DNA of 64,000 bases, taken from NCBI RefSeq assembly GCF_016863255.1, contig NZ_BOON01000052.1:1-64000 (forward strand), written 5' to 3'. The DNA is from Planosporangium mesophilum (lineage in GTDB: Bacteria; Actinomycetota; Actinomycetes; Mycobacteriales; Micromonosporaceae). The notes under the pieces are model-generated. The model ran no database searches. It had not been told where the DNA came from and saw only the letters and a program-made list of their open reading frames with translations. Positions 42,127 through 50,572 of this stretch are shown in pieces (position 1 is the first letter of the stretch; every line of letters begins with the position of its first letter). Made by a program: the position numbers and the translations under genes.

Positions 42127-42349
42127 CCGGTACTCCGACCGCGGGCGCGTCGGCCGGTTTAAGTCGACCCGCCATGGTCAGTGATAAGCACGCGAAGTAA
42201 CGCGAAATACCGCCGCGCGCCCTTCCGCCACGGCGACCAATCGGTAACAGCGCTTGTAGGTTCTTCGGCTCGTCCGTCATGTCGGTCGGACGAGCGCACG
42301 CACCAGGAGCGAACACCTTTGCCGTCTGGGAAAATCGGGAAGGGAAATC

Positions 42350-42868
42350 ATGACTTCAGCCACCAGGCAGGACGAAGCGCGTGACATTCGCGAACCGCAG
42401 GAGCAGGACGACGGACAGCGGCTCATCCAACCCCTGCTGCTGGCCGCGCTGATCGGTCATCGCAAGGGGCCCGTCGAGGACGTCAGCCCACTGGTGGTCG
42501 CCATGATGGGCCGCCGCCGCGAGGAGCGCGGCGATGACATCAACCCGCTGGTACTGGCCCTGATGGCCCACAGACGAGAGGAGCGGGGTGACGGGATCCA
42601 CCCGCTCGCGCTCGCGATGATGGCCCGCGGCCACGACGGACGCGTCGGAGGCGACCTCAACCCGCTGGTACTGGCTCTGATGGCCCGCAGGCGGGACGAG
42701 CGGGACGACGACGTCAACCCGCTCGTGCTCGCCATGATGGCCAGGAACCACGAGGAGCGCGGCGACGGGATCCACCCGCTCCTGCTCGCGATGATGGCCC
42801 GCGGCCACGACGGGCGCGTCGCGGACATCAGCCCGCTCGTATTCGCGGCGATGTCCATGCGTCATTGA
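42350..42868 (+). CDS. Protein of eight tandem 19-residue repeats
   Basis: 172 aa, family not recognised. After a 20-residue charged leader, the whole protein consists of about eight units of 19-20 residues with the consensus (I/V)xPLVLAMMARRREERGDD: VSPLVVAMMGRRREERGDD, INPLVLALMAHRREERGDG, LNPLVLALMARRRDERDDD and so on. Each unit couples a short hydrophobic stretch rich in Leu/Met with a strongly charged one. No signal peptide or cysteine is present. AAGGGAA precedes the ATG. A small hydrophobic-helix protein follows 127 bases downstream on the same strand. A scaffold, filament or condensate-forming role can be imagined but nothing proves it. Confidence 0.8.
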   Translation: MTSATRQDEARDIREPQEQDDGQRLIQPLLLAALIGHRKGPVEDVSPLVVAMMGRRREERGDDINPLVLALMAHRREERGDGIHPLALAMMARGHDGRVGGDLNPLVLALMARRRDERDDDVNPLVLAMMARNHEERGDGIHPLLLAMMARGHDGRVADISPLVFAAMSMRH

Positions 42869-42995
42869 CGGTGGCGACAATTTCCGTGAACGCAGGGGCG
42901 GCACCGTCGCGGAGACGATCCGCGGTTTCCAAGCGCCGCCCTCCAACCGCCGGCATTTCCGGCAACGGGGGACGCCTTCAGACTCGGAGGTCATT

Positions 42996-43337
42996 ATGGC
43001 GGGCAGGTCCGACACGGCCACGGTAGAGCCGCTGTTGGAGGAACTGATAAAGGAAATAATGACCAGCACCGGATCGGATACCACCGACGGATCGCACCAC
43101 GAGGACGCCATAACGGCGGCTCTCACCGAAGCGGCCGCGATGTCCCTGACCCGTACCCTCTCCCAGGCGTCCGGGTTCGAGAAGGTCCTTCTGGTCGGAG
43201 CCCTCGCGCCGGCGCTCGCGGACGCCCTCGCCCCCGCGCTGGCAAAGGCGCTGGTCCCCGAGATCGTCAGGGCGCTGAGCCAGGTCTGCGGACTGGACGC
43301 GACCGCCGGGGAGTCGGTCCCTGGGGCGAGCCACTGA
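42996..43337 (+). CDS. Small protein with ALAPALA helix, partner of the repeat protein
   Basis: 113 aa, not recognised. The N-terminal helix EPLLEELIKEIMTSTG and the long amphipathic run AAAMSLTRTLSQASGFEKVLLVGALAPALADALAPALAKALVPEIVRALSQV dominate. ALAPALAxAL is a short internal repeat. CGGAGG lies 6 bases before the ATG. It follows the 19-residue repeat gene with only a 127-base gap and converges on the next gene with one base between the stops. Like its neighbour it is built on Pro-Leu-Ala repeats, so the two may act together. Confidence 0.65.
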   Translation: MAGRSDTATVEPLLEELIKEIMTSTGSDTTDGSHHEDAITAALTEAAAMSLTRTLSQASGFEKVLLVGALAPALADALAPALAKALVPEIVRALSQVCGLDATAGESVPGASH

Positions 43338-43338
43338 C

Positions 43339-43596
43339 TCACCCTCGCCGCGCCGGACCCGGGTCGCCCCGGCGGTACGGGTCCAGCCAGCCCAGGAAGC
43401 GCAGGTACAGGTCGCCGGCGCGGACGTCCGGCAGGTCCTGCGCGGCGGCGCAGAACGACGTACTCATCAGCAACGCCAGGCTGACCCGCGCCCCCTCGTA
43501 CTCGGCCGCGAGCTGGCTGCGCCGGGTACCGCACGGCCAGGGCTGCCCGCATCCTCCGCACCGCCAGCCGGGGCGGACGGGGTTGTGGTCGCTCAC
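43339..43596 (-). CDS. Small CxxC-type actinobacterial protein
   Basis: 85 aa with CGGCGQPWPCGTRRSQLAAEYEGARVSLALLMSTSF near the N-terminus, a frequent small actinobacterial type of unknown function, and a C-terminal helix DLYLRFLGWLDPYRRG. The three cysteines (CGGC and PC) could hold a metal. Its GTG start overlaps the stop of the gene before it (GTGA), so they form an operon. Confidence 0.75.
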   Translation of the reverse strand: MSDHNPVRPGWRCGGCGQPWPCGTRRSQLAAEYEGARVSLALLMSTSFCAAAQDLPDVRAGDLYLRFLGWLDPYRRGDPGPARRG

Positions 43597-43808
43597 GGCT
43601 GGGCACCATGGTCTTCCTTATCGGCCGGGCCTTCCCCGTTCGCCGCATCGTCCCCGCCGGCCACGCGCTCCTCGGCCAGGGCCGCGGTCAAGGTCTCGCA
43701 CGGGTGGATCTCCGCTCCGCACGAACAGCCGAAGACCACCCTGCTCCCCTGCCGGTTCGCGCTCGGCCGGTGAAAGAACTTGATCCTTGCGATCTCCTCC
43801 GGATCCAC
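43593..43808 (-). CDS. Small protein with CSCGAEIHPC motif
   Basis: 71 aa. The core is IKFFHRPSANRQGSRVVFGCSCGAEIHPCETLTAALAEE, with three cysteines and two histidines that suggest a single zinc site. The tail is acidic. GGGGAGG precedes the GTG by 5 bases. It is first in a two-gene operon with the CxxC protein. Function unknown. Confidence 0.7.
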   Translation of the reverse strand: MDPEEIARIKFFHRPSANRQGSRVVFGCSCGAEIHPCETLTAALAEERVAGGDDAANGEGPADKEDHGAQP

Positions 43809-44006
43809 GACAGCCTCCCCTGCCCCAATGGAACATGAGCCGGGGCAACGCCGGCCGTACCGGTGAGAACCCTAGAGATAGGGAACACCCGGGGGGAGGA
43901 GCCGGAGGAGTGTGGGCCAGCGGTGGTGTCCGGTTCCCGACAGAGAGCCGGGGCGCAGACGCGGCTCGGCCGCTGATTCCGCGTTCATGGCAGCGACGCT
44001 ATGACC

Positions 44007-44501
44007 TCACATCGCGTCAGGTGCAAGGTCCGACGGCACCGAGGCGACGGGCTCGTGGCGTACCGGGAAGTTGACGGAGTTCGCGATGAAGCAGACCTGG
44101 TGGGCATCCTCGTGCAGCGCGGTCGCCCGCTCCACCATGTCCGCCGATTCGACGGTCACCCGCGGCCGCAGCACCACCTCGGTGAAGTGGCCGCCGCCGT
44201 CGGCGGTCTCTGCCATGACGCCGCGCGGAGTGTCGCTGTACCCCGTCACCACCACGCCCGCCACCGCACACAGATGCAGGTACGCCAGCATGTGACACTG
44301 CGACAACGCGGCGACCAGCAACTGCTCGGGGTTCCACCTGTCGGGTTCGCCACGGAAGGTCGGGTCGGACGACCCGGGCAGCGGCGGCAGCCCGGGCGCG
44401 GTGACCTCGTGCGCCCGGCCGTACGCCCGGTAACTCGACGTACCGGTACCCCGGTCGCCGGTCCAGGTCACTGTCAACTCGTACGTGTGTGTCCTCGGCA
44501 C
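44007..44501 (-). CDS. OsmC/Ohr family peroxiredoxin
   Basis: 164-aa hydroperoxide reductase of the OsmC family. The two redox cysteines are in VAALSQCHMLAYLHLC and EDAHQVCFIANSVNFP. The substrate-side motif DRWNPEQLLVAAL is typical of OsmC. GTG 44501 was chosen because GGGGG lies 6 bases upstream, although a TTG at 44507 is in frame. It is cytoplasmic and detoxifies organic peroxides with thiol reductants. Confidence 0.9.
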   Translation of the reverse strand: MPRTHTYELTVTWTGDRGTGTSSYRAYGRAHEVTAPGLPPLPGSSDPTFRGEPDRWNPEQLLVAALSQCHMLAYLHLCAVAGVVVTGYSDTPRGVMAETADGGGHFTEVVLRPRVTVESADMVERATALHEDAHQVCFIANSVNFPVRHEPVASVPSDLAPDAM

Positions 44502-44537
44502 TGGCAACCCCCTCGGTCATCCGTGAGGGTAGCCCGG

Positions 44538-45248
44538 CTACTCCGAACCGGCGGGCAGCGCGGCGCGGCGGACCGCTCGCAGGATCAGCCACCCGTCGAG
44601 GCCCAGGCCGGCGGCGAGGCCCAACAGGAGGCCGGCACCGAGGATCCCGTACATCCCGTCGCTCTTCTCCGGGGTGGCCGGCGCGGCGGCCGGTGCGTTG
44701 TCGCCGTCGTGTTCGTGACCGCCGACCGCCCCCTCGTCCACCAGCGTGACGACCGGCGCGCGGTGGCCGGGCTGATCCGCCCACCGCACGACCTCGCCGT
44801 CTGAGTACGTCTGGACGAGGGAGAACGCGATCCGGTCGGTCTGCGGCATCGGCCCCAGGGCGATCGTCAGTACGACCGCCCGACCCGGGTTCGCCGGCGG
44901 ATCGCCGACCCGGCTCCAGGTGATCGCGGCCGCCACCTCGGTGGTACGCGTGCCGTGGATCAACTCGACGGGTTGGTCGAGCGTGCGGGTCGTGGTCGAC
45001 GGAGCCCAACCGTCCACCGACAGGGGATAGATCTCGGCGATGGGCGTCGCCTCCGGGGCCACCAGCTCGACCTTTGTCGTGTACGCGCCCGTCCGCTCCT
45101 CCGGTACCTGGAACGCGAGCTCCGCCGACCCGCCGCGAGGTGCCGCGGACGGGGTGACGGTGACGTCTGCGGCGGCGGGCGACGCCAGGGCGACCGCCGC
45201 GACCACCGCACCGAACGCGACCACCGCGGTACGCGGGATGGGAATCAT
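44538..45248 (-). CDS. YcnI family (DUF1775) secreted membrane protein
   Basis: 236 aa. Signal peptide ending ALASPAAA, then the YcnI domain starting DVTVTPSAAPRGGSAELAFQVPEE and including EIYPLSVDGWAPSTTTRTLD and IALGPMPQTDRIAFSLVQTYSDGEVVRW. The mature N-terminus lacks the histidine (HV..) that binds copper in characterised YcnI, having D instead. A membrane helix (GILGAGLLLGLAAGLGLDG) and short tail close the protein. The family is usually next to CopC/CopD or copper genes, but no such neighbour is present here. Confidence 0.87.
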   Translation of the reverse strand: MIPIPRTAVVAFGAVVAAVALASPAAADVTVTPSAAPRGGSAELAFQVPEERTGAYTTKVELVAPEATPIAEIYPLSVDGWAPSTTTRTLDQPVELIHGTRTTEVAAAITWSRVGDPPANPGRAVVLTIALGPMPQTDRIAFSLVQTYSDGEVVRWADQPGHRAPVVTLVDEGAVGGHEHDGDNAPAAAPATPEKSDGMYGILGAGLLLGLAAGLGLDGWLILRAVRRAALPAGSE

Positions 45249-45304
45249 GTGGGCCTCCAGACGCGGTGGCGGGGCAGTTCCGTGCCCCGTCACCGCGCCG
45301 ACTG

Positions 45305-46552
45305 TCAGTTGACGGTGATGCGTACGACGTCGAAGGCGGGCTGCTGGTTGGCGCGCTGCATCATCGGCAGGCGGTGGCTGCCGTCACCGGCCCACGAGGC
45401 GCACTGGGCGATGCCCCGCTGCGGCAGGCCGGGCACCTGGATGACGATCTGGTCCGGCTGGGCACCGCCGGCGTTGTCCTCGGTCGCCACGAAGAACGCC
45501 GGTACGGGCGCCGGATCGGGCGCGACCTGGGTGTCCTCGAGCATCCGGCAGGAGGTGTGGAAGTGGCCGCGCACCAGACCCTGGGCGTTCAGCTTCGACA
45601 TCTCCACGTAGTAGCCGCCCTGCCCGGCCGCCAGGAACCGGTCGCGGATCAGGTTTCGGGTACTGACCCGGATCGTGAACGGCTGGTTCACCCGTACCTG
45701 CTGGGGAGCCTGGGTGATCAGCAGCGAAGGGTTCTTCGCCGCATCGGCGACCTCGCCCATCTCGGTGTCGACGCACCGGTTGCCGTTCTGGAAGCCGTCG
45801 TGCGTCTGAAGTCGGCTACCGCCGCGGCAGCGGTCGGCGAGGATGTTCAGCCCATTGCTGCCGCCGTTGTTGCCGTTGTTCGCGCCGCCGTTGTTGCCGT
45901 TGCTGCCACCGTTGTTGTTCCCGCCGTTGTTCTTGGGCGGGTTCATCGTGCAGCCGGTCAGCCGTTCCAGGCCGGCGGGTTTGGCCTGCCCCATGGCCGC
46001 GACGATCCGGTTGATCGTCGCCGTGCGCCTGCTGTTCAACTGAGCCATCACCGCGTTGGCGGCGTTGCTGGCGTTGTTGTTGGCGGCGGCGTTGTTGGCG
46101 GGGCTCGCCCCGCCCTGGGCCGGGGCCTGGCCGGTCGCCAGGCGCTGGTTGGCGTCGGCGATCTGGCCCTCCAGCTGGGCCAGTTCCTGATCCACCTGAT
46201 CCCTCGCCGCCGCCGGTACGTTCGGCAGCTTGTCAGCCACCGGCGGGCAGTTGACCGTCGGCGGGGTGTTCGACGGGCAACCGGGGCGGGGTTGCTGGCC
46301 GTCCCCCCAGTGGCTGCGGACGTTGCGCCCGTTCTGCTGGGTCGTCGTCGTGTCCTGGCCGTTGGGAGCCGCCGGACCGGTAGCGGACGGGCCACATTTC
46401 GCCGAGGCCGCCGCCAACCGCTGTTCTTTTGCCGACGACACCCTGGCCACGGTAATGAGGGCGCCGGCCACCACGAGGACGGTGGCCACCGCGACGATCC
46501 GCCTGTTTCTACTGCCGCGGGGCCGTCCGCGCCGTTCTGCCGACCGGTTCAT
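45305..46552 (-). CDS. Asn-rich, one-helix secreted protein (Pecanex-like annotation)
   Basis: 415 aa. A basic start (RRGRPRGSRNRRIV) and membrane helix anchor the protein. An acidic coiled-coil stretch (RDQVDQELAQLEGQIADANQRLATG) and an Asn/Gly linker (NNGGNNNGGSNGNNGG in runs near residues 210-235) lead to a C-terminal domain: THDGFQNGNRCVDTEMGEVADAAKNPSLLITQAPQQVRVNQPFTIRVSTRNLIRDRFL. I associate this domain with actinobacterial proteins loosely called Pecanex-like 1; the biological role is unknown. Four cysteines could make two disulfides. It ends the long minus-strand run started near 46.5 kb. Confidence 0.7.
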   Translation of the reverse strand: MNRSAERRGRPRGSRNRRIVAVATVLVVAGALITVARVSSAKEQRLAAASAKCGPSATGPAAPNGQDTTTTQQNGRNVRSHWGDGQQPRPGCPSNTPPTVNCPPVADKLPNVPAAARDQVDQELAQLEGQIADANQRLATGQAPAQGGASPANNAAANNNASNAANAVMAQLNSRRTATINRIVAAMGQAKPAGLERLTGCTMNPPKNNGGNNNGGSNGNNGGANNGNNGGSNGLNILADRCRGGSRLQTHDGFQNGNRCVDTEMGEVADAAKNPSLLITQAPQQVRVNQPFTIRVSTRNLIRDRFLAAGQGGYYVEMSKLNAQGLVRGHFHTSCRMLEDTQVAPDPAPVPAFFVATEDNAGGAQPDQIVIQVPGLPQRGIAQCASWAGDGSHRLPMMQRANQQPAFDVVRITVN

Positions 46553-47910
46553 GAGTGGCTACCTTCTCCTTCGTATCCAGGGCGGCGCGGTGGCGTCGTC
46601 CGTGGGGCTACGGGGCGTTCGCATGATCTCCGGCCGTTGCCGGCATGCGCCCACTCTCATCCGCGACGAGTACACGCCGCACCTTGCCGAAATTGAAGCT
46701 AAAAGCGCGTCCGGGCATGAGCAAGCTCGCCAAGCAGTTTCAAAGGATGCCTTAAGACAGACTTATACCTGTGTCGATTGGCGCCGAATACGGCTTCATG
46801 AGGAAGTGAGAGACGATCAGCGGAGGACGGCGTCCGAAGCCAATGCGCGCGGTGCCCGGAGAAGCGATTCTGACACGACAGGAGGTACGCCCACTGAAGG
46901 CACCCGGTGGCCTTTGTCGTCGCACGTCCGGCGGCGATGAGAACAGGCTCCGGATAGCCGGAAACGGCGCGGAAAAGCGGGCCTCGTCGACTGGATCCGT
47001 CAGCCGCCGGCCAGGCTCAGGTCTGTCGTGAAAGTGTGGGTGGTCGCCTCCGATCGATCATGTCCTCGTCACACCTCGGTAGTACGGACGCGCGAGGCTG
47101 CCGGTTCAACCCGTCTCAGGAAAGTTGCGCCGTGCTCTCCGGGTACGGCGACGACCTGCGCAACCGGGTCCATCCTGTCGACTCCGGCCGGGTAGCAGCG
47201 CGCCCGTGAACCGAAAATGCACGGTGGACCCTTTTAGCGGATTACTACCTTTAGCCCGTTTCGTCGGGCGTCACAGTGCCACGAGCCGGCTGATGCCGGC
47301 CCTCGCCGCCACGGGTCGCAGGTACGTCGATCCACCGCGATCAGGCCGTCACAGCTATCGCTTTTGCGCCGCATCATCGGAGCCGTGGGTCAACGCGAAT
47401 CTCCCGCTCCGCCATTGCTTCAGGAAAGCGGAGTGGCGGGCCCGACCAGAACGCCGTCCCGATGCGTCTGGACAGTCCAATGACGGCACGCCGAACGCCC
47501 AACAGCAGGTCCGGCTCGATTTCCACATGATCCCGAAGGATTCGCCCGGAGCTAGTGGAACCCTTCAGAATCATGGTCAGCCGCACCAATCCCCAGGCAC
47601 CTGTCGGCGTAAAGGAACGCGAGCGCGCGACCCCGGTTCAGATCGAGGCACATCACGGTGACCGCTTCCCGACCGGTGACCGGCGGACGGAGGGCCGGGA
47701 CTATCCGCGCGGGTCGGCCTCTCCATGTCCGACGTTCATGACCGGACACGGCAGGACCCTCACGGTCGATCCGCAGGAGACAACGAAACCCGTCTTGACC
47801 AGCAGGTACACGGAAATCTCCGCCGCATGCCGTACGCTGACGCCCAGCCAGCCGTCTCGGCCACCATCGGACGGCATCGGACACTGCCGGACGACTCTGG
47901 AAGGACCGCA
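46553..47910. other. 1.36-kb gap without a convincing gene
   Basis: No reading has the length, start context and composition of a real protein. Around 46,690-46,830 the sequence is AT-richer and probably holds the promoter of the Asn-rich protein gene. Short frames of 60-180 codons on both strands have Arg/Ser-rich, shadow-like composition. A non-coding RNA cannot be excluded. Confidence 0.6.
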
Positions 47911-49215
47911 GTGACGCAGACGGTGTCGTCAACCCTTGAACCCCGCCCCGACGTCGTGGCGTCGATCGCCGAACTCGGACGGCAACTACACAGCCTGCGG
48001 GTATGGATGGGCAAGCCCTCCTTCCGGACGCTCGAGGCCGAGGCCGCGCGAATCAGAAACAACGGCGACGCGATTTCCGCACTTCCCCGCAGTACCGCCG
48101 CGGATGCCGAACGTGGCCGTCACCTACCGCGACTCGAATCTGTCGAGGCATTCGTCCGGGCGTGCGGTGTCTCCGATCCGGAAGATATCGAGCGGTGGCG
48201 GATGGCGTGGCGCCGGGCGGCCACGGACGGCAAATCCGCCGCGCCGACGGATATCGCGGATCGGTCCCATCCCAGCGGAACTGATTCGGATCCGGGTCGA
48301 ATCGAATCGGAAAGCTCGTCTGTCGGCTTCTCCACCGCGGAACGACTGGCGGCAATGCCGGTACGGAAGGCAGCGGACGTGTTGACCGCCATGCTCGTAC
48401 CCGATGCGGTGGTGATCCTTGCCGCCATGGACGCCGCCGCGGCCAGTCGACGACTGAGGGCGATGCCTCCCGAGAAAGCGGCCACGGTACTCGCCGAAAT
48501 GGATGAACTGCTCGCCATCGAGCGCATCCAGCCGATGGAGCCCACCGCGGTCGGCGCGCTTTTCGAACACATGACTCCACAGCGCCTTGCCGAGCTGGTG
48601 ACCGAGTCGAAGGACGTACCACCGAAATGGGTCGCCATGGCCCTGGCCGCAATACCGGCCGAGCGGGCGGGCGCGGTTCTGTTGGAACTGCCCACCCTTC
48701 ACGTGATGGCTATCCTGACCGTAATGCCGGCCGACCGGGCAAAAGCGGTACTTGCGCAGATGCCCACCCAGCCGGCAATGAAGGTCCTGGCACAGTTGTC
48801 TCCCGACCAGGCAGCGGCCGCCTTGACGGAACTACCGGCCCAGCAGGCGATGGCGGTGCTACGGGAATTGCCGATCGAGCAGGCGGCCGACGTATTGGCG
48901 CAACTACCGCCCCAGCAGGTGGCCATCCTCCTTGCGACGCTACCCGCCGGACACGCCGCCGCCATATCGGCAAAGCTTCCGCCCCAGCAGGCGACGGCCG
49001 TTCTGGCGAGACTTTCGGCGCCACGGGCAATGGCCGTACTGAACGAACTGCCGACGCCGCAGGCCGCCATTCTCCTGACCGAACTGCCCACCCCACGAGT
49101 GATGGCTGTTCTGGCGGTGATGCCAACTGAGCAATCGGCCGAATTCCTGGCGAACATGCCGCACGCGGCCCGGGAACGTATTCGAGCGGAATTACAACTC
49201 CAGGACCGGTCGTGA
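47911..49215 (+). CDS. HTH-like protein with about 21 twelve-residue MgtE-type repeats
   Basis: 434 aa. Residues 15-115 resemble the N-terminal domain of actinobacterial regulators (LGRQLHSLRVWMGKPSFRTLEAEA, RLESVEAFVRACGVSDPEDIERWRMAWRRA). From about residue 140 to the end the protein consists of 12-residue units with the consensus PxxQAxxVLxxL, e.g. PAQQAMAVLREL, PIEQAADVLAQL, PPQQATAVLARL; I count about 21. This is the pattern of the MgtE N-terminal superhelix, without the CBS or channel parts. GGAAGGA precedes GTG 47911. The stop overlaps the glycosyltransferase start (GTGA). It may be a scaffold or sensor for its partner. Confidence 0.82.
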   Translation: MTQTVSSTLEPRPDVVASIAELGRQLHSLRVWMGKPSFRTLEAEAARIRNNGDAISALPRSTAADAERGRHLPRLESVEAFVRACGVSDPEDIERWRMAWRRAATDGKSAAPTDIADRSHPSGTDSDPGRIESESSSVGFSTAERLAAMPVRKAADVLTAMLVPDAVVILAAMDAAAASRRLRAMPPEKAATVLAEMDELLAIERIQPMEPTAVGALFEHMTPQRLAELVTESKDVPPKWVAMALAAIPAERAGAVLLELPTLHVMAILTVMPADRAKAVLAQMPTQPAMKVLAQLSPDQAAAALTELPAQQAMAVLRELPIEQAADVLAQLPPQQVAILLATLPAGHAAAISAKLPPQQATAVLARLSAPRAMAVLNELPTPQAAILLTELPTPRVMAVLAVMPTEQSAEFLANMPHAARERIRAELQLQDRS

Positions 49216-49961
49216 CGAACCTGATTTCGGTAATCACCCCGGTGCACGAGCCCAGCGTTCGGTACCTTCCTGATGCCTATGACTCCCTCGTGGCGCAGGA
49301 GCTGCCGGCGGGTTGGGCATGGGAATGGGTCGTGCAGGAGGACGGCCAGACCGGAACGGTGTCGGCCGCCCTGCCGGCGGACCCTCGGCTATCTCCCGGT
49401 ACGGGGCGCAAGGGCGGCGTCGCGACGGCCCGCAACATGGCGCTGGCGCGGGCCGAGGGCTCATTGGTACGGGTACTCGACGCCGACGACCGTCTCACCC
49501 CGGGCGCGCTCGCCCGTGAGATCGCGGCGTTCGCGCAGTCGCCTGCTCTCGGCTGGACCACCGCGAGCGTGCTGGACCTGCTACCGGACGGATCGACGGT
49601 CGGCTGGGAGCACACGGACCCGCCCGACGGCCCGCTTCCGTACGCGTACGTCCTGAACAATTTCCAGCAGAACAACTATCGGCTCCCGGTCCACCCGGCC
49701 ACCCTCTGCCTGCGCCGGGAACTGGCGGTGGCACTGGGCGGCTGGATGGCGCTGCCCGGCGGCGAGGACACCGGTCTGCTGCTGGCCGCCTCCGTCGTCG
49801 CCGACGGCTACTTCATCGGTAGGCCCGGCCTGCTCTACCGCAAGCACCCCGACCAGATCACCGGTCAGGCCACGTGGACCGAGCCGACCGAGTGGAACGC
49901 CCGGATGCGTCTCATCGAGGCCCGAGCTCACGCGCTACGGGACCTCTGGCGGCAGCGGTAA
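49212..49961 (+). CDS. Family 2 glycosyltransferase
   Basis: 249 aa, a GT-A fold enzyme. SVITPVHEPSVRYLPDAYDSLVAQEL opens the nucleotide-sugar domain, VRVLDADDRLTPGAL holds the DxD-type metal motif, and the later ALPGGEDTGLLLAASVVADGYFIG holds the ED acid pair of the family. No membrane anchor. The GTG start is coupled to the preceding 12-residue repeat gene by a 4-base overlap, a pairing I do not recognise from known operons. Acceptor unknown. Confidence 0.87.
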   Translation: MTNLISVITPVHEPSVRYLPDAYDSLVAQELPAGWAWEWVVQEDGQTGTVSAALPADPRLSPGTGRKGGVATARNMALARAEGSLVRVLDADDRLTPGALAREIAAFAQSPALGWTTASVLDLLPDGSTVGWEHTDPPDGPLPYAYVLNNFQQNNYRLPVHPATLCLRRELAVALGGWMALPGGEDTGLLLAASVVADGYFIGRPGLLYRKHPDQITGQATWTEPTEWNARMRLIEARAHALRDLWRQR

Positions 49962-50157
49962 CCGGGGGTGTCCCCGTACTCACGCCGGTGGCCGCGCTCG
50001 GGCTGTGCGTCGTGATGATGGCGCGGCGAGCGCACGTCTGCGCCTGCACGAGCCGCGCAGCGTGACCGCCAACGCGGTGCTGTTCCGCCTGGCGCTGACC
50101 GTGGCGATCGGGCGCTTCGCCGGCCTGTCCCGGCGGCGACCAGGGGTTGGCCTTTGA
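49962..50157 (+). pseudogene. Fragment of a DoxX-like membrane protein gene
   Basis: Two frames together give the end of a DoxX-type protein: PVLTPVAALGLCVVMM in one, then GAASARLRLHEPRSVTANAV and LFRLALTVAIGRFAGLS in another. Restoring one base near 50020 rejoins them. The N-terminal half is missing, because the glycosyltransferase stop lies directly before it. This marks deletion and decay between the glycosyltransferase and the next gene. Confidence 0.7.
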
Positions 50158-50198
50158 CCGCTACCCTGACGGCGGTTGGGGGCCCCTGAGGAGTGAGC

Positions 50199-50528
50199 GT
50201 GTCGTACCGCCAGACGTTCATGGAGGATGTCCGCCGTCAGTTGGCGGCGGAGACGGAGAGCGATGCTATCCGTCGAGTGCGTTTCTTCGGTGCTGGCCTG
50301 TCCATCCCTTTCGGGCTAATAGGCATCGCCGGGTTCCTGGCGATGGCACAAGCCGACATGCCATGGGCCGCTGCACCCGGCTGCCTGGTGATGCTGGCCG
50401 GCGGTGTGCTGGGGATCTGCTCCCAACGTAAGGCCGATGTCTGGTCGTCGCGACGGCTCGGCGCATGGGCGGCGAGCTGCACGGTGGTCGGCTTCTTGGA
50501 GTACTTCCTCGTCAACTGGCTGACCTGA
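50199..50528 (+). CDS. Small two- to three-helix membrane protein
   Basis: 109 aa from GTG 50199, with GAGGAG 5 bases upstream. A charged N-terminus (YRQTFMEDVRRQLAAETESDAIRRV) precedes hydrophobic segments LSIPFGLIGIAGFLAMA, GCLVMLAGGVLGIC and SCTVVGFLEYFLVNW. Family not recognised. It is 44 bases before the WXG-type gene and could belong to its operon. Confidence 0.7.
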   Translation: MSYRQTFMEDVRRQLAAETESDAIRRVRFFGAGLSIPFGLIGIAGFLAMAQADMPWAAAPGCLVMLAGGVLGICSQRKADVWSSRRLGAWAASCTVVGFLEYFLVNWLT

Positions 50529-50572
50529 CCCCCTCAACCTATCCATGTTGATCTCTGCGGGGGGAGACGCAC

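Noticed and set aside
47125-47661. 178-codon reading in the 46.5-47.9 kb gap
   Set aside because: Arg/Ser/Pro-rich, no ribosome site, no hydrophobic core pattern or conserved motif.
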